Shown here one piece after another: positions 42,900 to 51,788 of a stretch of DNA of 64,000 bases. The position numbers and the translations under genes were made by a program. Position 1 is the first letter of the stretch, and the number at the start of each line of letters is the position of its first letter. The stretch is from assembly GCA_030833845.1 (NCBI GenBank), contig JAURGK010000007.1, forward strand, positions 24,739 to 88,738. Reading direction: 5' to 3'. Below the pieces are notes generated by a model. The model worked only from the letters and a program-made list of their open reading frames with translations. It was not told the DNA's origin and made no database searches. The DNA comes from Crocinitomicaceae bacterium (GTDB lineage Bacteria > Bacteroidota > Bacteroidia > Flavobacteriales_D > Crocinitomicaceae).

Positions 42900-43985
42900 T
42901 TATTGAAATACGCGTACGTAATCGACAAACATTTTTTGTGGGAAGCTTGTACTGGCATCCGGAGATCCTGGCCAATTACCCCCAACGGCAACATTGAGAA
43001 TGATAAAAAACTTTTCCCGAAATTCAGACAATTCTGCTGGGCTTGTATCAATAGAATGATACTCAACATCGTCTAAAAGCCAATGAATGGAGTTGGCATC
43101 CCAGATGATAGAAAAGACATGGAATTCATCTGCAAACTTACCGGAGCTAAGAGACTTGCTACCACCAAACTGCGCATGAGACCCGGCGTTGCTCCAGTGA
43201 ACAGTACCGTGAATGGTTCTGTCATTGGCACCAGCGCCGCCAATTAATTCCATGATGTCAATTTCACCACATTCTGGCCAACCGACTGAAGTAATATTGT
43301 CGCCAAGCATCCAAATAGCAGGCCATAGCCCTTGCCCATAGGGTAGTGCAGCACGAACATCAATACGACCATATTTCCATGATTTGATACCTTGGGTTTT
43401 AATTCGGCTCGAGGTATAGTTAGATGTATTGAAAGTTTCGTTTTTTGCTGTAATAGTTAATAAGCCATCCGACACTACAGCGTTGTCTTGCTTGTAATAT
43501 TGTAATTCGTTATTTCCCCAACCCCAATTGCCTGTTCCAATATCGTAGGTCCAGTCTGAGGAAAGGCTTGCGCCATTGAATTCATCGTGCCAAACAAGTG
43601 TCATGTTGGGATAAGACAAGGGACTTATAAATCCAGAGCTTGGTGCGCCTGTATTTCCTGAACTTATTTCAATTACAACCTCTTCTGTTTTCTCAATGAA
43701 GGAAGTCTGAAGGGTGTGTGCTCGTGTACGAATAGTGTAGGTGCCAGAAGAGTTAAATACATGCGTTGCCTCGCCATCTTGTGTTTCAACGGTAATGCTA
43801 TCGTTGTTGTCAAAGAAAGTTATGGTATAGAAATTTACACTGTCGGCACTTGCTTGTACATGGACTTCGCCATTGGTAATAGTCAGTTGCGTTTGTAAAT
43901 TACTTGGCAGCCCGGGTGTTTTAGGCTCGTCTGGATCACAACTAAATAATGATAAGCTGAGGAATATTAGTGTTAAGAACTTCAT
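42900..43985 (-). CDS. GH16 endo-beta-glucanase (laminarinase-like) lipoprotein
   Basis: 361 residues. Lipoprotein signal with SCDPDEP after the hydrophobic core; residues about 25-120 are an Ig-like domain, and the rest is the GH16 jelly-roll. Catalytic motif GEIDIMELIG (E-x-D-x-x-E) with WPAIWMLG, TIHGTVHWSN, FHVFSIIWD and FIILNVAVGGNWPG. These are typical of beta-1,3-glucan-cleaving GH16 enzymes; agarases and carrageenases differ at these sites, but the exact specificity is inferred. Surface anchoring fits first attack on the polymer. Confidence 0.9.
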   Translation of the reverse strand: MKFLTLIFLSLSLFSCDPDEPKTPGLPSNLQTQLTITNGEVHVQASADSVNFYTITFFDNNDSITVETQDGEATHVFNSSGTYTIRTRAHTLQTSFIEKTEEVVIEISSGNTGAPSSGFISPLSYPNMTLVWHDEFNGASLSSDWTYDIGTGNWGWGNNELQYYKQDNAVVSDGLLTITAKNETFNTSNYTSSRIKTQGIKSWKYGRIDVRAALPYGQGLWPAIWMLGDNITSVGWPECGEIDIMELIGGAGANDRTIHGTVHWSNAGSHAQFGGSKSLSSGKFADEFHVFSIIWDANSIHWLLDDVEYHSIDTSPAELSEFREKFFIILNVAVGGNWPGSPDASTSFPQKMFVDYVRVFQ

Positions 43986-43995
43986 TTTTTAGAAT

Positions 43996-44847
43996 TTATT
44001 GGGTCTTGAGTTTTAAATACCACTTAAGACCGCCTTCGTGGTGTCCGTATTGTAAATGCAAAGTAGAATCAGTGGCTGACAAAATTCGGTATACACGTGG
44101 GCCGGTGTAAAAACCCAGAAAGGCATTGCCCGAGATGGTTATAGTCGGGTCTCCGTCTTCTGTGAGCAACCAGCTTTCGTTCATTTGGTTATCAAATGGA
44201 GCAGTAAAGTCGCCTAAGTTTTGGTAAGAGCCAGGAAAAGAAGCGGCAAGAGAATTGTGTAGATAAACGTCTCCGTTGGTGATCATATCGAATTTAAATC
44301 CATTCAAATGGAACACATATTGGTCATTATACAATCCACATCCTGGTTTTTCGTTCGGGCCTGCTGCCCACCATTCTGGAGTTGGGCCCAACGCGCTTTC
44401 TGGGTCTGGGCCCACACCCATGTGGCCAGAAGCGGCAGAGTCAACGACCCAAACCTTGAACCCGGGGCCGCTGATGCCTCCGGTCAGAATAGTGTAGTAA
44501 GGGTTGTTGAGAAGGCCAAAGTCGTCATTGGCAATCGTTACTTGCTGGCTAGAACTTCTGCTTCCGCCCTTTCCAAAAACGGTTAATTTAATGGTGTAGG
44601 TACCTGCATAAGGGTAAGACGCCGAAACATTGGCCCCTTGAGCCTTTGACCCATTTCCAAAGTCCCAAACACATTGAATATTTGGATTGTTGGCACTTAA
44701 TTCTATAATATTTTCGTTGGCTGCAGATACAGTCATCGTAAATTCAGCATCGGCAGCTGAAGGCGCCGGGCCAAGAGTTGGCTCATATTTATTACATGCA
44801 ACAAGTGCAAGACCAATGCTAAGAATGCTAAGCAAAATTGTTTTCAT
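43996..44847 (-). CDS. PKD-domain surface glycan-binding lipoprotein
   Basis: 283 residues from ATG 44847 (MKTILLSILSIGLALVAC); the track start is 14 codons too early and overlaps susD. After the lipid-bearing cysteine comes a PKD domain (IQCVWDFGNGSKAQGANVSASYPYAGTY) and then a region with many Trp, Gly and Pro residues (PTPEWWAAGPNEKPGCG) that could stack on sugars. Such proteins occur as the third surface component behind SusC/SusD in marine laminarin loci. No catalytic residues are seen. Confidence 0.8.
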   Translation of the reverse strand: MKTILLSILSIGLALVACNKYEPTLGPAPSAADAEFTMTVSAANENIIELSANNPNIQCVWDFGNGSKAQGANVSASYPYAGTYTIKLTVFGKGGSRSSSQQVTIANDDFGLLNNPYYTILTGGISGPGFKVWVVDSAASGHMGVGPDPESALGPTPEWWAAGPNEKPGCGLYNDQYVFHLNGFKFDMITNGDVYLHNSLAASFPGSYQNLGDFTAPFDNQMNESWLLTEDGDPTITISGNAFLGFYTGPRVYRILSATDSTLHLQYGHHEGGLKWYLKLKTQ

Positions 44848-44864
44848 GGTTTTGGTTTTAGTGA

Positions 44865-46325
44865 TTAATAACCAGGGTTTTGTGTCCAATTACCCCCTGC
44901 AAGGTCAATCTCTACTTGTGGAATAGGAAATAATTCATGTTTGCCTACAACAAATCCAGGGATATATTGTGCGGCTTGGCCAGTGCGAACCAGGTCAAAA
45001 AACCGCAAGCCTTCTCCGGACAACTCCATTCGGCGCTCATTGTAGACTTTCTGAATATTATTGATAGATGCTCCAGGGACACCTGCGCGTGAACGCACCT
45101 GATTGACAAGTTGGGTAGCGCGTGATGCATTGCCAATCTGGTAATTAGCTTCTGCAGCCATCAGTAGAACGTCGGCATATCGAAGCACTCTGTAATTAAC
45201 CGGGCTAGTAAGGTCATTGTCTGGCAAGCCAATTTCACCTTGACGCTTGATGTATTTGTTGTTGTAATATCCTGTATGGCCTCCCGCTCCTATTGCATAG
45301 GTGATTGATGCTGCGTTTGGTTGAGAAGCAATAAAGGCATCTATGTCCAATACGGTAGCATCTCGGCGCACATCGATAGGGGAGAACGCGGCGTAAAGCT
45401 CCTGAGTAGGAAGGTTATAGGAGTTTCCATCTCCGTAAACTGGGCCGGTATACTGACGAATGCCTTGGAAACCAACCGCGGCGTTGCCCTCAAGACAGAT
45501 CAAACAGCCGTAGCTTCCGCCTTCAAGTCCTGTATATTCGATATCAAAGATAGTTTCTGGATTGCCTTCGGCAGCCACACTAAATAGTTGCGTATAGTCT
45601 TGGTAAAGGCTGTATTGCCCAGAAGCGATGACTTCTTCTAGAATTTCAGCCGCTTGGGTAAATTTGTTTTGATATAAATACACCTTGCCAAGCAAAGACT
45701 TAGCAGCGCCTTGTGTGGCACGCCCTTTTTGAGCTGCAATCGGATTAAGCACAGCAGCAGCAGCGCTTAAATCAGCCTCGATTTGGGCATATACTTCTTC
45801 TTTTGGTGATCGAGGAATGGTGCGTGCTTCTTCAATTCCAATGCGCTTATCTAAAATGAGCGGAACGTCGCCAAAGAATTTGACAAGCTCAAAATAATAA
45901 TAGGCACGAAGGAATTTGGCTTCTGCAATGATGTGTGCTTTTCCCGGAAAATCAATATTGTCTTGATGTTCAAGGATATAGTTTGCTCGGGTGATTCCCG
46001 TATAATTCCAACGAAACACACTGCGCAATTCTGCATTGACACCACCGTGGGTCATGTTGTCAATGTCGTGTAGACCTTTAGAATCATTGACGCTTTCTCC
46101 TCCGGCAATAGCGTTGTCTGAGGCAATTTCACCAATCCAAAGTGTAAGAAAGGAACCTTGAAGTAAGTCATAGGCACCAACAAGGGCGCGCTCGAAATCT
46201 TCGGGGGTTTGAAAGAAATTCTCTGCATCTTGTGCATATGGCGGATCTACAGAGAGAAATTTTTCACATGAAGGCAAAGCAAGAATGCCTACAAAAGCGA
46301 TTAAGGTATAAAGTAGTTTTTTCAT
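44865..46325 (-). CDS. susD: SusD/RagB-family nutrient-binding outer membrane lipoprotein
   Basis: 486 residues. Lipoprotein signal (LIAFVGILALPSC), then SVDPPYAQDAENFFQTPEDFERALVGAYDLLQ, the usual SusD opening. TPR-like helices follow (AEAKFLRAYYYFELVKFFGDVPLI), and the C-terminus has VLLMAAEANYQIG and YNERRMELSGEGLRFFDLVRTG, all strong family marks. SusD closes over SusC as a lid that captures oligosaccharides. It begins 11 bases after susC. Confidence 0.96.
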   Translation of the reverse strand: MKKLLYTLIAFVGILALPSCEKFLSVDPPYAQDAENFFQTPEDFERALVGAYDLLQGSFLTLWIGEIASDNAIAGGESVNDSKGLHDIDNMTHGGVNAELRSVFRWNYTGITRANYILEHQDNIDFPGKAHIIAEAKFLRAYYYFELVKFFGDVPLILDKRIGIEEARTIPRSPKEEVYAQIEADLSAAAAVLNPIAAQKGRATQGAAKSLLGKVYLYQNKFTQAAEILEEVIASGQYSLYQDYTQLFSVAAEGNPETIFDIEYTGLEGGSYGCLICLEGNAAVGFQGIRQYTGPVYGDGNSYNLPTQELYAAFSPIDVRRDATVLDIDAFIASQPNAASITYAIGAGGHTGYYNNKYIKRQGEIGLPDNDLTSPVNYRVLRYADVLLMAAEANYQIGNASRATQLVNQVRSRAGVPGASINNIQKVYNERRMELSGEGLRFFDLVRTGQAAQYIPGFVVGKHELFPIPQVEIDLAGGNWTQNPGY

Positions 46326-46336
46326 GGCTTTGTTAC

Positions 46337-49300
46337 TTAAAATTTGATTTGAATACCGCTCATTAATGAACGCGCTTGTGGGTACATACCATAATCTACC
46401 CCTGCTGACAATACATTTGATGCGCCTAGATCAGGATCGAAGCCCATGTAGCGGGTCAGGGTGATGAGATTGTTAGTAGCTACATAAATACGTAATGATT
46501 CGATATTTATTTTTCGCAATGCACTAGCTGGCAGTGTATAACCAAATTGAAGGTTACGCAAACGCACAAATGAGCCGTCCTCGACGTAATAATCAGAAAA
46601 TAGATTATTGTTGGTTGGTCCGGTGGTGAGGCGTGGGTGCTCATTGGTAGATCCTGGGCCGGTCCAACGGTCTATGACATAAGCCAATTGATTGGCATAG
46701 GGTTGCTGGCGCTCGTAGTTGCGAATGATTTCTTGGCCAAGTGCAGCATAAACATTACCTGAGAGGTCAAATCCATGGAGTCTGAAATTAAAAGCAAAGC
46801 CCATTGTAAAGTCAGGTATAGCTGAACCAAGGTATGTTTTGTCTGAGTCATCAGAAAAATTGATTTTACCGTCGCCATTCTGATCAACAAAAATCAAATC
46901 TCCGGGCTGCGCGCCTTCTTGAACTACTGCAGCATTGTCTATTTCTTCTTGTGTTTGGAACACTCCGGCTGTTTGATAACCAAAGAAATAACCAATTTCA
47001 TAACCTTGTTCGAAGCGCGTTGCTACATCACCACCCACACTGAAAGCAGCTCCGGGAATATACTGAATGCCCTCGGGTACACTTACAACTTTATTATTAA
47101 TGGTGGTAAAGTTAAAATTGAGGTTAGTTTGTAATAATTTTTTGCGATCGGATTGATAAGCCACCTCAAATTCCCAACCTTTGTTAGATACGTCACCGGC
47201 ATTGATAATTGGCGGGTAACCCCCAGGGCCATAAGAACCCAATAATGCCGAAACATCTGGCTGGAAGAGTAAATCATTGGTGTTTTTGATGAAGTAGTTC
47301 GTTGTGAAATTGAGCACTTTTAACCATGTAAGGTCTACTCCCACATTGAGTTGACGTGTAGTTTCCCATTTGAGATCTGGGTTGGCAGGTCGGCCAATAG
47401 CAACACCTTGTGTGATGAGGTCATTGAAAACATATACCCCTTCTCCGTTAAGTAGGGCGCGGTAGGCAAAGTTTGGGATTTGGTCGTTACCAGAAACCCC
47501 ATAACTCAAACGAAGTTTAAGAAAATCAATGGTTTTGCTCTTAAAAAAGTCTTCTTCTGAAAGCAACCACCCACCTGAAATTGTTGGGAAAATACCCCAA
47601 CGGCTATTGGGGCCAAATTTACTCGAGCCGTCTCTACGAAGAATACCCGAAACCAAGTATTTTTCTTTGTAGGCATATTCTGCACGGGCAAACGAAGACA
47701 ATAAACGCTCTTTAAATTCCCATGAATTCACATTGTTTAAGAATCCTCCTTGAGCGGTATTGGCAGAAATGTCTGCATAGTCCAAAGAGTTATTTGGGAT
47801 ACCAAATGCCACCCCATTCAATGATTGACCTTTGCGTTCAAAGACAGATGCACCAAGAGTTCCTTTGATTTTATGGTCTTCATTCCAAGTTTTCTCATAA
47901 TTCAAAAAGGACTCAAAAGTAAGGTCTAAAAAGCTAGATCTTTCTTCGTAAACGGCCGCCCCTCTTTCGATGAAAACGCTGTCTGCGATTTCTACTTGTG
48001 GAGATTCTAGAGCGGAATTGGCAGCCGTGTTGGCGTATTTGCCATCTCCGTACCACACAAGTGGCGAAAAGACTTTACTGTCAACGTTGGCGTAATTGTA
48101 ATTGAATCGATTAGTGAAAGAAAGATTTTCATTGAATTCATAAATAAACTCCTCTTTACCAACAAATTTGTTTGCAGTGCTCCAATTGTACTGATTCATC
48201 ATTTGGGCAATTGGATTGATGATATCGCTTACCTCTTCCATGTATGAGAAGGTGCCAGGGCTGCTGTAAATGGGTTCATTCGGGAAGGCATTGATTGTAT
48301 TGTATAATACTGAGCCAATGCCATTTTCAGGCAAGGTGCTGCGCATATCAGAAGAGAAGAGCAATACAGAATTGAGTTTGAGTTTTTCTGACATATCTGT
48401 AGCAAAATTCAAACGCGCATTGTAGCGCCCAAAGTTGGCTTTGTCTGCACCAACAATACCTTCTTGGTTAAAATACCCAAGGCCAATAGAATACCTTGTG
48501 TTGAGCGTTCCGCCGTTCAATGATAAATTGTGGCTTTGTACAGGCGCATTGCTAAAAACAGAATCTTGCCAGTTGGTGCCGGTGCCTAGATTGGTATTGG
48601 CAAATGGCATGCTTTGGCCTCCAAAAGCAAAGGCTTCATTTTTAATTACAGCATATTCCTCGGCAGTAAGCAAGTCGAGTTTACGAGCTGTTTGTTGAAT
48701 GCCGTAATACCCGTTATATTCGAGACTAGGCTTGCGGTTAATGGCGCCATTTTTAGTTTCTACAATAATTACACCATTGGCAGCGCGCACACCGTAAATA
48801 CCCGCAGTGGCATCCTTAAGTACGTTGATTGACTTGATATCTGATGGATTGAGCGCGTTGAGCCCCTCAGAGTCGTATACTACGCCATCTACCAAAATCA
48901 AGGGGTCGTTGTCACCGAAGGTGGAAAGTCCGCGAATGCGAATGTTTGAAGAGCCGCCAGGCGAACCCGAATTGCTTGAAATAGTAACACCCGAAACTTG
49001 CCCTTGTAAGGCCTGGTCCATACGGGTCATATTCATCTTTTCCAAATCTTCACCCTTTACTTTTGAAGTGGCGCCGGTGAGTTCTTTGGATTTGGCAGTG
49101 CCGTAACCCACAACTACCACATCTTTGGTATCTTGAGACAATTCTTGCAGGGTTACACTAACTACGGACTTCCCTTCTAGAGGAAATTCGAGTTTTTCAT
49201 AGCCCATCGCACTAAAAATGAGCACCGCAGAGTCTAAATTGCCAACTTGAATTTCAAATTGACCCTTACCGTCAGACAAAAAAAGTTTTTTGGTGTTTTT

Positions 49301-49426
49301 CACAGTGATTTTTACATAAGGAACAGCTTCCGCACGTTCATTTAGTATAGTACCACTGACAGACTGTCCATAGACTTGCGAGACGCCTATTAATAAAAAT
49401 AGGGTCATGACGAGTTTTTTGATCAT
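46337..49426 (-). CDS. susC: SusC/RagA-family TonB-dependent oligosaccharide transporter
   Basis: 1029 residues. Signal peptide (LFLLIGVSQVYGQ), a carboxypeptidase-D regulatory-like domain (VSGTILNERAEAVPYVKITV), the plug domain (MDQALQGQVSGVTISSNSGSPGGSSNIRIRG and DPLILVDGV) and a large barrel ending in the family C-terminus. Import of glucan oligosaccharides across the outer membrane is inferred from the linked GH16 and GH3 genes. It is the first gene of the operon susC-susD-PKD-GH16-GH3. Its promoter overlaps a perfect copy of the candidate operator. Confidence 0.96.
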   Translation of the reverse strand: MIKKLVMTLFLLIGVSQVYGQSVSGTILNERAEAVPYVKITVKNTKKLFLSDGKGQFEIQVGNLDSAVLIFSAMGYEKLEFPLEGKSVVSVTLQELSQDTKDVVVVGYGTAKSKELTGATSKVKGEDLEKMNMTRMDQALQGQVSGVTISSNSGSPGGSSNIRIRGLSTFGDNDPLILVDGVVYDSEGLNALNPSDIKSINVLKDATAGIYGVRAANGVIIVETKNGAINRKPSLEYNGYYGIQQTARKLDLLTAEEYAVIKNEAFAFGGQSMPFANTNLGTGTNWQDSVFSNAPVQSHNLSLNGGTLNTRYSIGLGYFNQEGIVGADKANFGRYNARLNFATDMSEKLKLNSVLLFSSDMRSTLPENGIGSVLYNTINAFPNEPIYSSPGTFSYMEEVSDIINPIAQMMNQYNWSTANKFVGKEEFIYEFNENLSFTNRFNYNYANVDSKVFSPLVWYGDGKYANTAANSALESPQVEIADSVFIERGAAVYEERSSFLDLTFESFLNYEKTWNEDHKIKGTLGASVFERKGQSLNGVAFGIPNNSLDYADISANTAQGGFLNNVNSWEFKERLLSSFARAEYAYKEKYLVSGILRRDGSSKFGPNSRWGIFPTISGGWLLSEEDFFKSKTIDFLKLRLSYGVSGNDQIPNFAYRALLNGEGVYVFNDLITQGVAIGRPANPDLKWETTRQLNVGVDLTWLKVLNFTTNYFIKNTNDLLFQPDVSALLGSYGPGGYPPIINAGDVSNKGWEFEVAYQSDRKKLLQTNLNFNFTTINNKVVSVPEGIQYIPGAAFSVGGDVATRFEQGYEIGYFFGYQTAGVFQTQEEIDNAAVVQEGAQPGDLIFVDQNGDGKINFSDDSDKTYLGSAIPDFTMGFAFNFRLHGFDLSGNVYAALGQEIIRNYERQQPYANQLAYVIDRWTGPGSTNEHPRLTTGPTNNNLFSDYYVEDGSFVRLRNLQFGYTLPASALRKINIESLRIYVATNNLITLTRYMGFDPDLGASNVLSAGVDYGMYPQARSLMSGIQIKF

Positions 49427-49447
49427 GTTTATAGTTTTAGAGTGGGT

Positions 49448-49480
49448 TAAATATAACTAAAAATTAAATTATTGTACAAA
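49448..49480 (-). promoter_or_regulatory. promoter of susC
   Basis: On the minus strand TTTG (49480-49477), a 21-base spacer and TATATTTA (49455-49448), one mismatch from the -7 consensus. A leader of 21 bases leads to the susC ATG. The -33 element lies inside the operator at 49469-49489. Confidence 0.5.
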
Positions 49481-49489
49481 TAACAATAA
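49469..49489. promoter_or_regulatory. candidate operator, perfect copy at the susC promoter
   Basis: TTATTGT-N7-ACAATAA, an exact 7-bp inverted repeat, overlaps the -33 region of the susC promoter. It is best explained as the binding site for the Nudix-type regulator encoded just upstream. Confidence 0.6.
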
Positions 49490-49520
49490 CTTTTGAAAAG
49501 AGTTCAAGGGCAATTTTGTT

Positions 49521-49552
49521 AAAAAAGAAACGGAGACACTCTTCTCCGTTTC
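49521..49552 (-). terminator. rho-independent terminator between the Nudix regulator gene and susC
   Basis: On the minus strand GAAACGGAG / CTCCGTTTC form a 9-bp stem with an 8-base loop, followed by TTTTTT. It stops transcription before the susC promoter. Confidence 0.88.
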
Positions 49553-49600
49553 AATTGATTATTAACCTGTATGACGCTTCAAATTCGAGTGAAAGCGCAA
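49521..49600 (-). ncRNA. possible short terminated RNA upstream of susC
   Basis: A promoter-like pair at 49603-49634 with a perfect operator would start a transcript near 49600 that meets the strong terminator at 49552-49521. No plausible start-to-stop ORF fits, so the product would be an RNA of about 70-80 bases. It could also be just the end of the regulator mRNA. Confidence 0.35.
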
Positions 49601-49602
49601 GT

Positions 49603-49634
49603 CGAAGATACAAACATTATTGTAAAAAATACAA
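49603..49634 (-). promoter_or_regulatory. candidate promoter inside the regulator-susC gap
   Basis: On the minus strand TTG (49634-49632), 21 bases and TATCTTCG (49610-49603), one mismatch from the -7 consensus. The spacing equals that of the susC promoter, and the -33 element is part of the operator at 49617-49637. Confidence 0.4.
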
Positions 49635-49637
49635 TAA
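49617..49637. promoter_or_regulatory. candidate operator, perfect copy downstream of the Nudix regulator gene
   Basis: A second exact TTATTGT-N7-ACAATAA, here with the spacer AAAAAAT so that the palindrome extends to 8 bp per arm. It is 12 bases after the regulator stop codon and 148 bp from the susC copy. Confidence 0.6.
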
Positions 49638-49648
49638 GTAGTAAAAAT

Positions 49649-50344
49649 TTACATTTTAAATGTATAATCTCCGTTAATGAGCTGTTTTTGATAGCTTTCT
49701 CTATCAAACTTATAAAGTTTGGCTGGCCGATGCTTGACATTTTTTTGTTTTTCTTCAAGGCCAATTAATGGTATGTATTTGATTTTTTTACGAAAATTTG
49801 CTTTGTCTAGTTCTTGTTCAAAAGCAAATTCGTAAAGTTGCTGAAATTCATGAAGCGTAAAGCGCTCTGCAAGCAAGTCAAAACAGACGGGCTCATGATG
49901 CAATTTTTGTTTCAGTATTTCATAGGTGCTTTCAAGGATATGGTTGTGGTCAAATGCCAGAGTTGGCAAAGCATTGATGGGTACCCAGCTGATTTCTTCT
50001 GCAAATGAGGATGCCTTCACATGTAATGCATCAATACGAACCAAGGCGAAGTAGCTTATGGTAATTACGCGCCCCTGAGGGTGTCTTTTGGGGTGTCCAA
50101 AAGTTTGAGATTGGTGCATGGGAATATGGTCAAGACCGGTGAGCTCTTTGAGCACCCTTTCAGCCGCCACAGGGAGGTCTTCGTCAGGGTAAACCAAATC
50201 TCCAGGGATGGCCCAATAATTATTATAGGGCTCCATAGCTCGCTTGATTACAAGGGCTTTAATTTGCCCTGCTTCGTAGCCAAAAATAATACAGTCAACA
50301 GAAAAAGCTGCATTAAAAAAGTCGTGAAATTCTATCTTGTACAT
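49649..50344 (-). CDS. Nudix-fold transcriptional regulator (NrtR/AraR-like)
   Basis: 231 residues: an N-terminal Nudix domain (residues about 10-145, VDCIIFGYEAGQIKALVIKR, WAIPGDLVYPDEDLP) and a C-terminal winged helix (residues about 155-215, FTLHEFQQLYEFAFEQELDKANFRKKI). The Nudix box is degenerate: after G-D-L-V-Y-P-D it reads RVLKELTGL instead of REUxEExGU, so hydrolase activity is probably lost, as in regulators of this family that sense sugars or ADP-ribose. It lies five bases after the symporter gene and beside susC, and is the likely reader of the TTATTGT-N7-ACAATAA sites. Confidence 0.85.
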   Translation of the reverse strand: MYKIEFHDFFNAAFSVDCIIFGYEAGQIKALVIKRAMEPYNNYWAIPGDLVYPDEDLPVAAERVLKELTGLDHIPMHQSQTFGHPKRHPQGRVITISYFALVRIDALHVKASSFAEEISWVPINALPTLAFDHNHILESTYEILKQKLHHEPVCFDLLAERFTLHEFQQLYEFAFEQELDKANFRKKIKYIPLIGLEEKQKNVKHRPAKLYKFDRESYQKQLINGDYTFKM

Positions 50345-50349
50345 TCTGT

Positions 50350-51774
50350 TTAGTGTCCGCTAGCAGGGGCATCAAAGGTATCAATGCCTTTGTTTTTAAG
50401 AATAGTTTTGGTACGAATAGCAAAGTAAGCAAGATATATAAAGCACACCACGCCAACCCAATAGGATTGTTGAATCCCAAGGAGTTTTTCGTCGGCTAAA
50501 GCTCCTTGTGCCAATGAAATAAAACCACCGCCCATGATCATAAGGATCAAAAGGCTTGAGGCAGTATTGGTGCGTTTACCTAGACCAGCAATGCCCAAGG
50601 TAAAGATGCACGGCCAAAGCGTTGAACAGAATAAACCTACAGAAATAAAGGCAAAAACACTCACATTGCCAGCGCTAAAAATTCCAACAAGTAAGGCCAC
50701 TATTCCTAAGGATGAATAAATGACGATTTGTCTAACTGGATTGCCGCTTGAAATAAAATCTGCTGCAATAAGCACAAAGACCAAGCCTAGATATGGAATA
50801 AATGAAGAAATATCCGATCCACCTATTGTATTGGCGAGGGCAAATATTCCGAAGGCAACCAGAGGCAATACCACTCCCATTATACGATTGAAAATTTTAG
50901 ATTTTTCAAAAACACCTGCTGCTGATGCCCAACGGCCAATCATCATAGATGCCCAAAACAGACTGACAAATGGAGCTACCTCGTCTTCACTTGTGCCTAT
51001 TTTTTGTTTCATAAATTCAGGCAGGTTACTTGCTGTGGCAACTTCCACACCCACATACAAGAAGATGGCTATCATGGCTAAAATGACTTGTGGTTCGCGG
51101 AGCGTGCTTAAGACTTGTCCTGGTTCGTTTTGGCTATCGTCGCCAATGGAATCAGGAACCGATGAAAACTTAAAGAATAAGGCTGCTAACACGAAAGTGG
51201 CGCCTAGAATTAGGTAAGGCCCCTGAACTGCTGTCAAATCAAGGCTGGTTTCTCCTTTGGGCAAACCACCAAAAATGGCAAACGATACAATGACAGGCCC
51301 TATGGTGGTGCCTAAATTATTGATGCCGCCCGCCATGCTGAGCCGGGCGTTGCCTTTCGCTGGGTCTCCCATCTGAATAGCCAAGGGATTGGCGGCAGTT
51401 TGCTGCAATGAAAAGCCAAGGCCTACAATGAAGAGTCCGCTAAGTAAAAGTGGAAATGAACCCCCGTTGGTAGATGCCGGGATGAATAGAAGGGTGCCTG
51501 CGGCAGAAATCAAGAGCCCAAGGGCAAGACCGTTTCTATAACCCAATTTGTTGAGAATATCTTGTTTGAGTAAGCCAGAAATACCAAAATAGATTAAGGA
51601 CCCCACAGTGTAAGCCACATAGAAGGCAAAAGCTATGAGCTGTGATTCAAATTGACTCAGATCAAGCGCTTTTTTAAAAACAGGAATGAGGATGTCGTTT
51701 GATGCAGCTACAAATCCCCAGAAAAAAAAGATGACAATAAGTGTCCCGAAGGCACTGTAGTTAGTTTTTTGCAT
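50350..51774 (-). CDS. FHS-family sugar:proton symporter (FucP/GluP type, MFS)
   Basis: 474 residues with about 12 membrane helices. The start FGTLIVIFFFWGFVAASNDILIPVFKK and the motif FSLQQTAANPLAIQMGDPAKGNARLSMAGGINNLGTTIGP are typical of FucP, glucose/galactose and related symporters of Bacteroidota. In a glucan locus it most likely brings glucose, set free by GH3, across the inner membrane. It is co-transcribed with the Nudix regulator (five-base gap), and its upstream region has an imperfect operator copy. Confidence 0.9.
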   Translation of the reverse strand: MQKTNYSAFGTLIVIFFFWGFVAASNDILIPVFKKALDLSQFESQLIAFAFYVAYTVGSLIYFGISGLLKQDILNKLGYRNGLALGLLISAAGTLLFIPASTNGGSFPLLLSGLFIVGLGFSLQQTAANPLAIQMGDPAKGNARLSMAGGINNLGTTIGPVIVSFAIFGGLPKGETSLDLTAVQGPYLILGATFVLAALFFKFSSVPDSIGDDSQNEPGQVLSTLREPQVILAMIAIFLYVGVEVATASNLPEFMKQKIGTSEDEVAPFVSLFWASMMIGRWASAAGVFEKSKIFNRIMGVVLPLVAFGIFALANTIGGSDISSFIPYLGLVFVLIAADFISSGNPVRQIVIYSSLGIVALLVGIFSAGNVSVFAFISVGLFCSTLWPCIFTLGIAGLGKRTNTASSLLILMIMGGGFISLAQGALADEKLLGIQQSYWVGVVCFIYLAYFAIRTKTILKNKGIDTFDAPASGH

Positions 51775-51788
51775 GGTAGTCGTTAAAG

